DNA of 5,099 nucleotides, from contig JAAZFB010000262.1 in assembly GCA_012511915.1 (NCBI GenBank), positions 1 to 5,099 on the forward strand, in the 5' to 3' direction. Positions within the stretch are counted from its first letter, which is position 1. Each line of letters starts with the position of its first letter. The translations under genes and the position numbers were made by a program. This stretch comes from Clostridiaceae bacterium (GTDB taxonomy: Bacteria > Bacillota > Clostridia > Monoglobales > Firm-18). A model generated the notes under the pieces. That model was not told the origin of the DNA. It searched no databases and worked only from the letters and a program-made list of their open reading frames with translations. Shown here piece after piece: positions 1 through 5,099 of the stretch.

Positions 1-519
1 CAGGTCATCTAATGTGCTCTTGCTCGTTTTAGCAAAAGCCTCTATGCATAAATAATAAAGTTTCTCAAGGTCGCTTTGTTTTTTTGCACTTAAATCACAC
101 ATATTAAACTCGTAAACAAGCTGTTTATCAATTGGCTTTGTAAAAAGCACTTTGTAAATCTTCCAATAAACTCCGTTTGTAAGAACTACCCATTCAGTAC
201 CCGAATCAGCAGCGTAGTTTGTGGCTTGCCTAATATGTTCATCTTTTAAATCAATACCAGCTGCTTTACACTCCAATAATAAGGGGACTTTATCATTAAG
301 TTTAATGGCTAAATCACAAAAAGGCTTTTTTATTGCGAACTCGGAAGTAATATTTTCATATTTATCATATCCGAAAATTTCACAAAGCATATCGGTAATT
401 ATAGTTACAGTATCGCTTTCATTTATATCTGCGGCTTGAGCTTTTGATAATATCGGCTGAAACTTTTTAAGACCTTTTACTAATCGTTCTTTAATTTTTG
501 AGTTAATGTTAAAAAACAT
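1..519 (-). CDS. Type I restriction HsdR_N-like PD-(D/E)XK nuclease-domain protein (C terminus beyond window)
   Basis: The first 173 residues are visible and the frame stays open to the window edge, so the gene is partial. The fold signature is that of the HsdR N-terminal nuclease domain (HSDR_N/HSDR_N_2; COG2810-type predicted type IV restriction endonucleases). A PD-(D/E)XK core can be placed at Asp69 (FCDLAIK), Glu83 and Lys85 (LLLECKA). It is followed by a QxxxY motif (Gln98, Tyr102) and the typical VVLTNGVYWKIY strand (residues 111-122). These residues are expected to bind metal and cut DNA in the cytoplasm. No helicase motif is visible, and no methylase or specificity gene is in the window, so a stand-alone nuclease is more likely than a true HsdR; family members without the helicase are usually a few hundred residues. 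The ATG at 517-519 gives the full domain; the preceding GGGGTG is a weak ribosome site, and the start overlaps the upstream gene by 11 bases, which suggests translational coupling. Confidence 0.82.
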   Translation of the reverse strand, partial: MFFNINSKIKERLVKGLKKFQPILSKAQAADINESDTVTIITDMLCEIFGYDKYENITSEFAIKKPFCDLAIKLNDKVPLLLECKAAGIDLKDEHIRQATNYAADSGTEWVVLTNGVYWKIYKVLFTKPIDKQLVYEFNMCDLSAKKQSDLEKLYYLCIEAFAKTSKSTLDDL

Positions 520-1030
520 ACACCCCATAATCTAAAATAACAGTACCGTCCTCGGCTTTTTGAGTGTAACGCGGGCAGTTATATCTTTCAAAGAACCACA
601 ACCACTTTTCATCTGATTGAAAATCGTCTCTGAAAGTCATACCATTATCTTTTATTTCCTGCATACACATATTGTGAGGCTCTGCTCCAAATAATTCGCC
701 TGTTTCCTCCTTGCCCATTATCCAACAAATACCTACATCGCTTTCGGGCATGTCCACATACGAATATCCCTCGGGTACAGCAGTTTCTACTGGAAAGAAC
801 ATTCCAATCCAATATTCAAAATCCGTTTCACTGCAGCCCATAAGACCGAAATAGTCGCAAAATTCTGGGTTTTGCTTTTCCAGTTCAGCAAACAAACCAT
901 TTTGAAAGAACTCGCACCAATACTTTGAAAATGAACCATAGCTATCCCTATCCGAATTTTTGTAACGCTTGCCTATGAAGCGCATAGCAGGGAAGCTCTC
1001 TTTGTAAACCTTGATAATTTGTGCTGACAT
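509..1030 (-). CDS. GyrI-like / AraC effector-binding domain protein
   Basis: This 173-residue protein matches the pattern of the GyrI-like small-molecule-binding domain (SbmC/GyrI, C-terminal domain of Rob and BmrR). It has an early MRFIGKRY strand (16-23), a YWCEFF helix (37-42), YFGLMGC (60-66), the FEYWIG strand with an acidic residue at Glu72 (71-76), VPEGY (85-89), and the closing helix and strands WLWFFERYNCPRY (143-155) and VILDYGVYV (164-172). There is no DNA-binding HTH, so it is the effector domain alone. In this family such proteins bind hydrophobic or cationic compounds, inhibit gyrase, or hydrolyse cyclopropanoid toxins; which applies here cannot be told. The start at 1028-1030 is supported by AAGGAG 7 bases upstream. 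It lies 23 bases after the DUF2310 gene and overlaps the nuclease-like gene by 11 bases, so all three are probably co-transcribed. Confidence 0.85.
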   Translation of the reverse strand: MSAQIIKVYKESFPAMRFIGKRYKNSDRDSYGSFSKYWCEFFQNGLFAELEKQNPEFCDYFGLMGCSETDFEYWIGMFFPVETAVPEGYSYVDMPESDVGICWIMGKEETGELFGAEPHNMCMQEIKDNGMTFRDDFQSDEKWLWFFERYNCPRYTQKAEDGTVILDYGVYVF

Positions 1031-1037
1031 TGTGTTT

Positions 1038-1043
1038 CTCCTT
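1038..1043 (-). promoter_or_regulatory. Ribosome binding site of the GyrI-like gene
   Basis: AAGGAG on the minus strand lies 7 bases before the ATG at 1030. It fills the short gap to the upstream DUF2310 gene. The gap leaves no room for a separate promoter or terminator, which supports co-transcription. Confidence 0.8.
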
Positions 1044-1053
1044 GTGTTTTATT

Positions 1054-1785
1054 TTATTTGTCTGTTGCCAACTTGCACTTGGGGCAAATATAGTCAACAG
1101 TTTTTATATTTGGTGAATGAATCCATTCTTGATTACAATTTGGGCAATTATTTAAGGGCTTATCAGCATGATAAATATAGTAATACACAGGCTTTTTTAG
1201 TTTTTCTTCAAGCTCTGCTCTTATTTCAAGGGCAAGTTTTGATAATTGCGAATGGGGATTGCTTAATTGCCTATATGTGAATCTATCTGAAAGACATAGA
1301 ACCCATAGGCTGTGCACATGCTGATACATTTGTTGCCAAGAAAGCAAAGTGTAATATTCTTGTTCATTGAAAATATAGGGTAGCTTATGTAACGCAACTT
1401 CATGACCGCAATCACCGCAAACAACAGGGCTTTCGTCAGTGCTGTAGTCTGCATAAAGCATATACCACGAAGGCGAATCACAAGTACAAGTGTTATCATA
1501 ATTTGTGTTTTCTGCAATGTAATAGGGTTGTGAAACAGAGAAAACAGCCTTGATTTTACAAAGCATATCATTTATATAGCAATTATTATATTTCTCGCTT
1601 AGTGAATCGTCATCTGGCAAAGTTACTGTTGCTATAAACTCATCTTCTACCTTTAATAATAAATAATCGAGCATGATTTGTCCATTTTGCACTAAAATCT
1701 CTAAGTAATCCCAAAGCATACTCACGCTCTCGTCTTCGTTCTGTAACGGTAGTATTGGCTTGAAAGTTATATTGTATGCTTTCAT
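1054..1785 (-). CDS. DUF2310-family zinc-ribbon protein
   Basis: This 243-residue protein fits the DUF2310 family (Zn-ribbon-containing, possibly nucleic-acid-binding) in length and landmarks. The N-terminal half is an alpha/beta region with LPDDDSL (57-63). Four Cys pairs follow: CTC (100/102), CGDC (123/126), CPNC (214/217) and CPKC (234/237); the last two form a C-terminal zinc ribbon. Between them are family-like segments such as WYMLYADY (107-114), ESPVVCGDC, the LLSWQQMYQ helix (148-156) and KPVYYYIYH (198-206). The molecular role of the family is unknown; nucleic-acid binding is only a prediction from the ribbon. An in-frame ATG 21 codons upstream (1848) was not used, because that extension runs through a hairpin and lacks a ribosome site. 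The chosen ATG has AAAGGAG 8 bases before it. The gene lies upstream of the GyrI-like gene in the same probable operon. No signal peptide or membrane segment is seen, so it should be cytoplasmic. Confidence 0.85.
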   Translation of the reverse strand: MKAYNITFKPILPLQNEDESVSMLWDYLEILVQNGQIMLDYLLLKVEDEFIATVTLPDDDSLSEKYNNCYINDMLCKIKAVFSVSQPYYIAENTNYDNTCTCDSPSWYMLYADYSTDESPVVCGDCGHEVALHKLPYIFNEQEYYTLLSWQQMYQHVHSLWVLCLSDRFTYRQLSNPHSQLSKLALEIRAELEEKLKKPVYYYIYHADKPLNNCPNCNQEWIHSPNIKTVDYICPKCKLATDK

Positions 1786-1793
1786 AAGTCTAG

Positions 1794-1800
1794 CTCCTTT
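1794..1800 (-). promoter_or_regulatory. Ribosome binding site fixing the DUF2310 start
   Basis: AAAGGAG on the minus strand, 8 bases before the ATG at 1785. This near-ideal site decides the start in favour of 1785 over the in-frame ATG at 1848, which has nothing similar in front of it. Confidence 0.85.
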
Positions 1801-1810
1801 AATCAGTATC

Positions 1811-1847
1811 TGCAGACGCTCGCAGATTGCAAATCTTGGCGTCTGCA
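1811..1847 (-). repeat. Nested inverted repeat (hairpin) in the leader of the DUF2310 gene
   Basis: A perfect 9-base outer arm (TGCAGACGC at 1811-1819, GCGTCTGCA at 1839-1847) encloses a second perfect 5-base inverted repeat (AGATT at 1824-1828, AATCT at 1832-1836) with a three-base loop. The arms are separated by a small asymmetric internal loop (4 and 2 bases). As RNA it would fold into one long hairpin, 10 bases before the AAAGGAG of the DUF2310 gene. No U-run follows on either strand, so it is not a standard rho-independent terminator. It could be a leader/attenuator structure, an RNA-processing or stability site downstream of the lipoprotein gene, a protein-binding palindrome, or a member of a dispersed palindromic repeat family. 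The rest of the 92-base gap (1786-1877) is AT-rich and shows no good -35/-10 pair. Confidence 0.75.
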
Positions 1848-1877
1848 TGAATTATGAATCGTTTTGCTAAAATTTAC

Positions 1878-3095
1878 TTATGATCTGGGCTCATAGTAAA
1901 TCGTGATATTGTCTGCAATTCCTTTTAGCAGTTTTTTCTTTGTTATCTTGATATTTTCTTCTTCAATATCTTCAATAACACTCGGATATATTGGGTGGTG
2001 TGAGATTTGATTGTAAGATCCAACATTGAAAATATGTTGATTGCCGAACTTTTCAACAACTACTATGTATGAAACAGCTTCAATGTCATCACCGTCATAG
2101 TTTTCAAGGTTGATATTTAGTATTCTCATTGCTTCTAATGCATCACAATCAGCCGGAGCAGTTTCAGCAGGAATGTAAATTTCAATTTCATAACTGACAC
2201 TTGCTCGATTAATTTTTAATTCTTTTAATGTATTTTTCGGGGTGCCGGGATGTTCATCGGTTACTTTTTTCAGTGTTAACTCCCCATCGGTGTATAAAAG
2301 CTGAAAGTATTTTTTTGATACTTCTACTAAAAATATTGTTCCGTTTTGAATTCCTTTATCTCTTAAGTTATCGTCATAAACCTCGAGACAGCTTTCTATT
2401 ATGATACGAGCAGCCACTTCATCGTCTGGAACATAGATATCGGTATCATCTATTGTATGCGGTCTCACCAAAACCTTGTCCTCGAATGGCTCTTTTGTTG
2501 TGTTTTCAGGCGTTCCGGGATGTTCATCGGTTACTTGTATAAGTTTAGGAGAATTTAATACATACTCAATTGTATAGTATTTTTTGCCGATTTTCATAAT
2601 TAAAAGTGTGCCGGGCTTAATTTGCTTAAAATCTGGATAGTAATGAGTATAAGCATATTGCTCATATGACCCGAACGCCATTTGTGCTTGGTATGTTGCG
2701 AATTCCTCGTCTGTTAACACGTAAATGCTGATGTTCTTTGGAATCTTTTTTAGCCTGTTCTGGTCAGTTTCTTTGTAGTGTTTTTCAGATTCAGTAATCT
2801 CCTCAACAGGAGCTATAATTTTAAAAGGCTCTCCCGATTGAGTGTTTGTGTACCAGTAAAGAGTTCCTTTATGTTCAATTATGAAATTGGTGTTATGTCT
2901 TATTGTTGCGTTTGGGTCTTCTTCTTGCAAGTTTTTTGTGTATTGCTTTATAGCTTTACCGACTTTTGCTTCTAACGATTTTTCGTTGGTTTCTCCGAAT
3001 ACTTCGCCTACGCTGCAAGCTGAAATCAGCGTGGCTGTCGTAATTATTAGCATAATTACAGCTAATAATTTTGCATAAGGATTAATGTGTTTCAT
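1878..3095 (-). CDS. Predicted repeat-containing lipoprotein of unknown function
   Basis: This 405-residue protein begins with a lipoprotein signal peptide: a Lys/His n-region (MKHINPYAK), a hydrophobic core (LLAVIMLIITTATL) and a lipobox ISAC with Cys27 as the acylated residue. The mature part should therefore sit on the outer face of the membrane. After a charged helical segment (about 37-60) it consists of four imperfect repeats at about 75-159, 160-249, 250-339 and 340-405. Each opens with a beta pair such as GTLLIMKIGKKYY, GTIFLVEVSKKYF or YIVVVEKFGNQHIF and carries an IxIY strand. Repeats 2 and 3 both contain VTDEHPGTP exactly 90 residues apart. I recognise no named family. The start at 3095 is preferred over an in-frame ATG six codons earlier (3113), because a GGAGG lies 11 bases before it and the signal peptide becomes canonical. 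Upstream is the lemA terminator; downstream, after a hairpin, the DUF2310 gene. Confidence 0.8.
   Translation of the reverse strand: MKHINPYAKLLAVIMLIITTATLISACSVGEVFGETNEKSLEAKVGKAIKQYTKNLQEEDPNATIRHNTNFIIEHKGTLYWYTNTQSGEPFKIIAPVEEITESEKHYKETDQNRLKKIPKNISIYVLTDEEFATYQAQMAFGSYEQYAYTHYYPDFKQIKPGTLLIMKIGKKYYTIEYVLNSPKLIQVTDEHPGTPENTTKEPFEDKVLVRPHTIDDTDIYVPDDEVAARIIIESCLEVYDDNLRDKGIQNGTIFLVEVSKKYFQLLYTDGELTLKKVTDEHPGTPKNTLKELKINRASVSYEIEIYIPAETAPADCDALEAMRILNINLENYDGDDIEAVSYIVVVEKFGNQHIFNVGSYNQISHHPIYPSVIEDIEEENIKITKKKLLKGIADNITIYYEPRS
2231..2265 (-). repeat. Direct repeat copy A (encodes VTDEHPGTP, lipoprotein repeat 3)
   Basis: This stretch matches 2501-2535 at 30 of 35 bases by my hand alignment, with the last 21 bases (2245-2265) identical. 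The offset is 270 bases, exactly 90 codons, so the copies are in phase within the lipoprotein reading frame and mark a tandem domain duplication. Confidence 0.85.
2501..2535 (-). repeat. Direct repeat copy B (encodes VTDEHPGTP, lipoprotein repeat 2)
   Basis: Partner of the copy at 2231-2265; the 21 bases at 2515-2535 are identical to 2245-2265. Nucleotide identity is concentrated here while the rest of the 90-codon units has diverged. This fits an older duplication with a conserved core motif, or local gene conversion. Confidence 0.85.
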
Positions 3096-3106
3096 GATTG
3101 AATAGT

Positions 3107-3111
3107 CCTCC
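3107..3111 (-). promoter_or_regulatory. Ribosome binding site of the lipoprotein gene
   Basis: GGAGG on the minus strand ends 11 bases before the ATG at 3095. The site overlaps the alternative in-frame ATG at 3113, which has no Shine-Dalgarno sequence of its own. It therefore argues for the internal start and for the shorter signal peptide. Confidence 0.65.
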
Positions 3112-3163
3112 ATAATGAATTATTTGAGCTAGCAAAGAATGTGATACTATAAGTAAGTATTTT

Positions 3164-3191
3164 AAAAGCAAGCCGTTGTCGACTTGCTTTT
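3164..3191 (-). terminator. Rho-independent terminator after lemA (possibly bidirectional)
   Basis: A 9-base perfect inverted repeat (AAAAGCAAG at 3164-3172, CTTGCTTTT at 3183-3191) encloses a 10-base loop. It begins 11 bases after the lemA stop codon. On the minus strand the second arm ends in TTTT, so RNA synthesised from lemA would end in a short U-run; the plus strand has TTTTT at the same place, so it could also work in the other direction. It separates the lemA unit from the lipoprotein gene. Confidence 0.72.
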
Positions 3192-3202
3192 TGCCTTACA
3201 TC

Positions 3203-3868
3203 TTAAAAGAACTTCGCCCTTGCCTGCTCTTTTGTCTCTTGGCTTGCAGTGAACGGAATCCTCGTTGTATATCCCTGCTTAGCCGCAACAATCATCTTTG
3301 TGGGCCATGCGAAAATATCGGAATTCCACTTCAAAACGGTATCGTTATAAACCTCACGCGCAGCTGTGATTTCCCTCTGCAGGTAGTTGTTTTGCTGCAT
3401 AGCGTCTGCCAAGGTGCGATGCGCCTTCAAATCGGGATAAGCCTCAAAAGCAACCCTAATTCCGCTCATAGCAGTATCGAGTGCGCCTGCGACCTCGTTG
3501 CGGTTGTTTTCGTTTGCTTGAACTCCGCCCCTAAATTGCGCAACTGATTTCATTACATCCTTGTCAAGGTCAATCGACTTTTCAACGATGCCAACTACAT
3601 TCTGCAAAACCTGAACCCTTTGCTCGAGATAATTGTCTATCTGCGATGCGTTGTGCTGAATTCGCTGTTGAAGCTGGTTGAAATACTTTCTTGCATTAAC
3701 CTTCATGAACAAGAAAATCAGCCCTGGAATGATGCCACAAATCCATAGAAAGATTTCAAAAATCACAGAGCCTGCACCAACCTTAACGGGAATTTGCTTC
3801 TCGATAACGTTAATAGCTCGCCCTTGTGCGTTCACCGGTCCCGTCATTTCGTCTAACTCGTTTGCCAT
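3203..3868 (-). CDS. LemA family membrane protein
   Basis: This 221-residue protein carries the LemA pattern: one N-terminal membrane segment (about 36-56, FEIFLWICGIIPGLIFLFM) followed by long helices. Landmarks are NQLQQRIQHNASQIDNYLEQR (64-84), the VLQNVVGIVEKSI stretch (87-99), AYPDLKAHRTL (143-153), the REITAAREVYNDTVLKWN helix (165-182) and the closing FAWPTKMI strand region (186-193). LemA proteins are single-pass, mostly extracytoplasmic or periplasm-facing helical-bundle proteins of unclear biochemical function. This copy is longer than the usual 180-200 residues because of a hydrophilic N-terminal tail of about 30 residues before the membrane segment. The start at 3868 is chosen because GGAGGT lies 6 bases before it; an ATG seven codons upstream (3889) lacks such a site. 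The frequent LemA neighbours (TPM-domain or M48 peptidase genes) are absent from the window. The gene has its own likely promoter and a terminator directly after the stop. Confidence 0.88.
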   Translation of the reverse strand: MANELDEMTGPVNAQGRAINVIEKQIPVKVGAGSVIFEIFLWICGIIPGLIFLFMKVNARKYFNQLQQRIQHNASQIDNYLEQRVQVLQNVVGIVEKSIDLDKDVMKSVAQFRGGVQANENNRNEVAGALDTAMSGIRVAFEAYPDLKAHRTLADAMQQNNYLQREITAAREVYNDTVLKWNSDIFAWPTKMIVAAKQGYTTRIPFTASQETKEQARAKFF

Positions 3869-3874
3869 TTTTTT

Positions 3875-3880
3875 ACCTCC
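3875..3880 (-). promoter_or_regulatory. Ribosome binding site fixing the lemA start
   Basis: GGAGGT on the minus strand, separated by six A residues from the ATG at 3868. It sits between the alternative ATG at 3889 and the chosen one, so the latter is the translated start. Confidence 0.88.
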
Positions 3881-3895
3881 ATAAATCATTATTAA

Positions 3896-3925
3896 ATTAT
3901 ATCATCATAAATGATAATAACACAA
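3896..3925 (-). promoter_or_regulatory. Candidate sigma-A promoter for the LemA gene
   Basis: On the minus strand a perfect -10 box TATAAT (3896-3901) is preceded, after 18 bases, by a weak -35 box TTGTGT (3920-3925). Transcription would start near 3889, giving a leader of about 20 bases with the GGAGGT ribosome site inside it. A small AT-rich inverted repeat (TATCAT at 3900-3905, ATGATA at 3911-3916) lies between the boxes and could be an operator, but in such AT-rich DNA this may be chance. Read-through from the upstream gene is also possible. Confidence 0.5.
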
Positions 3926-3938
3926 TTGTTTTCTAACA

Positions 3939-5099
3939 CTATTGCTTTGGCAACGATGCTAAGAAAATGCCAATGCGGTGCATTGCCGCGGCTCCCTGCG
4001 GATTGTCTTTGAAAAACTCCCTATACCTTGGTGAATCGAGTAGCGCTTGCTCGTCGTCAAACACGTCAATATCAAGATATTTCGAATCCATAACAGGTAT
4101 GTATTCAGTCCAATTAACGGGAGTTGTATGCACTCTGCCGTCTCTGCCCAACTTATTTATATAGTCGGTGCGTTGTTCGGTGCGATAACCGTATGCCGTA
4201 ACCGCAATGGTATCTCGGTTATCCTCGCTTTGAACGATGTGGGTTTTCAGAATATTCCTCGTTTCTGAAAATGGGTGCATGAAATAATCTGCGCCAAAGC
4301 TGTTCGCCACAAACTCATGTGCATAGTAGCTTACATAACTGTCATACAAGTCCTTGTATATATACTCGTGTGGGCGTTGCTGACGATACAGCGGAATCGA
4401 CATAAGCGGCGCAAATGCAAAATACAGGTGGCGCATATACGCGTTGTTGTGGTGTATAAACTTTGCCTTTATCGCTTCGTAATCGTAATTGTGAAAAAAG
4501 TTATCGGGAATAGAAAGCTCGATACTTTTCAACTGCTCAGGGTAAACCCTGTTTATCATCTTGTTTTTGAAAAACGCAAAGTCATCTCCGAAGCCGTTCA
4601 CCTTATCCTTCATAAGGCACAAGAGATTTTTTTGTGCTAAGGGTGTAAACAATAATCTGAACTGAACCTCATGGTTTCTGTTGGTTGCACCAAAAAGCAC
4701 TTCGAACTCGGAATTTCCAAGCACGGTATAGCTATCCCCCTGTGAGATGCTTTTCTCCGCCTTTTTATTTAGCTTTTTAATCTTCCTATCGACCTCTTTA
4801 TCGATTTGCTTTTGTGTCATATTCTCGGCATTTGAATCCATTCTGCTGAACATTAAATCGGGTGCAGCTTCATAGCCATAAACCACGTAAGGCACTTCGG
4901 AATAGTAGGGGCAAGGCTTAGTAACCTCGGCAGTTAAAACCTGCGAATGGTGTTGCGTAACGGTTTTTCCGTCTTGATAGCTTGTTGTAGTCCAATGAAT
5001 TGTTATAGAGCCAGAATACGTTTTTACACCTAACTCATGGGTTAAGTCATTGCATATTAAGAACGGATTGCCCTCTATTTCGCCAGATTGCACAAATAG
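3939..5099 (-). CDS. Conserved-looking protein of unknown function (N terminus beyond window)
   Basis: The frame is open from the right window edge to the TAG at 3939-3941, showing 386 residues that lack the true N terminus. The GTG at 5091-5093 is in frame, but the residues before it (Leu-Phe) continue the reading frame, so it need not be the start. The visible N-terminal part is beta-rich, with SGSITIHWTTTSY and HHSQVLTAEVTKPCPYY in the first 65 residues. A highly charged helical segment QKQIDKEVDRKIKKLNKKAEK lies near residues 96-116, followed by a mixed alpha/beta region with FEVLFGATNRNHEVQFRLLF and LSIPDNFFHNYDYEAI. The end carries YIPVMDSKYLDIDVFDD and a short helical tail. No signal peptide, membrane segment, zinc ribbon or catalytic motif is evident in this part. 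I do not recognise the family. Codon use and GC resemble lemA, which follows 70 bases downstream, so the two may work together at the envelope. Confidence 0.75.
   Translation of the reverse strand, partial: LFVQSGEIEGNPFLICNDLTHELGVKTYSGSITIHWTTTSYQDGKTVTQHHSQVLTAEVTKPCPYYSEVPYVVYGYEAAPDLMFSRMDSNAENMTQKQIDKEVDRKIKKLNKKAEKSISQGDSYTVLGNSEFEVLFGATNRNHEVQFRLLFTPLAQKNLLCLMKDKVNGFGDDFAFFKNKMINRVYPEQLKSIELSIPDNFFHNYDYEAIKAKFIHHNNAYMRHLYFAFAPLMSIPLYRQQRPHEYIYKDLYDSYVSYYAHEFVANSFGADYFMHPFSETRNILKTHIVQSEDNRDTIAVTAYGYRTEQRTDYINKLGRDGRVHTTPVNWTEYIPVMDSKYLDIDVFDDEQALLDSPRYREFFKDNPQGAAAMHRIGIFLASLPKQ

Noticed and set aside
1011..1280. Plus-strand open frame with a hydrophobic start
   Set aside because: It lies opposite the DUF2310 gene and the start of the GyrI-like gene, has no ribosome site, and its hydrophobicity is a by-product of reading the opposite strand of a gene rich in polar codons.
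1786..1848. N-terminal extension of the DUF2310 protein from the ATG at 1848
   Set aside because: The 21 extra codons run through the hairpin at 1811-1847 and have no ribosome site, whereas the ATG at 1785 has AAAGGAG at good spacing and gives the family's usual length.
1862..1872. Short palindrome TTTTGCTAAAA just after the lipoprotein stop codon
   Set aside because: Only a 4-base A/T stem; too weak for a terminator and likely by chance in AT-rich sequence.
3146..3151. Possible -10 box (TATAGT, minus strand) for the lipoprotein gene
   Set aside because: No acceptable -35 box lies 16-18 bases upstream; that position falls inside the terminator stem. A promoter must exist here or upstream, but this hexamer alone is not enough.
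3176..3547. Plus-strand open frame with several Cys residues
   Set aside because: It is antisense to the well-supported LemA gene and begins within the terminator hairpin; no ribosome site or protein-family pattern is seen.
1..5099. CRISPR array, transposon ends, tRNA or phage genes
   Set aside because: No regularly spaced repeats, terminal inverted repeats with target duplications, cloverleaf-like segments or integrase/transposase-like proteins were seen on either strand.

Overview
The window looks like chromosomal DNA from a low-GC Gram-positive bacterium, probably a Firmicute of the Clostridia/gut-commensal type. The pointers are AT-rich sequence, strong GGAGG-type ribosome binding sites close to the starts, a lipobox signal peptide and a DUF2310-type zinc-ribbon protein. 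The exact taxon cannot be read from the sequence. All six genes I can support lie on the minus strand, so they are transcribed from the right end of the window towards the left. I found no convincing plus-strand gene, tRNA, rRNA, CRISPR array, transposase or integrase.

Right part (about 3164-5099): a large cytoplasmic-looking protein of unknown function, whose N terminus lies beyond the window edge, is followed after 70 bases by a LemA-family membrane protein. A plausible sigma-A promoter sits in the gap directly in front of lemA. A hairpin terminator 11 bases after the lemA stop closes this unit.

Left part (1-3095): four genes of visibly more AT-rich DNA follow. They encode a predicted lipoprotein built from about four copies of a 65-90 residue repeat; a DUF2310-family protein with four Cys pairs; a stand-alone GyrI-like (AraC effector-binding) small-molecule-binding domain; and a protein starting with a type I restriction HsdR_N-like PD-(D/E)XK nuclease domain, cut by the left window edge. 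The last three are tightly packed (23-base gap, then an 11-base overlap) and probably form one transcript. A 37-base nested inverted repeat stands in the 92-base gap between the lipoprotein gene and the DUF2310 gene.

The genes do not add up to a pathway I recognise. The clearest functional predictions are envelope-associated roles for LemA and the lipoprotein, ligand binding for the GyrI-like protein and DNA cleavage for the HsdR_N-like protein. The items most worth a second look are the repeat lipoprotein, the nested hairpin, the GyrI-like/nuclease overlapping pair, and the uncharacterised gene paired with an atypical LemA. I do not claim a new defence or signalling system from this window alone.
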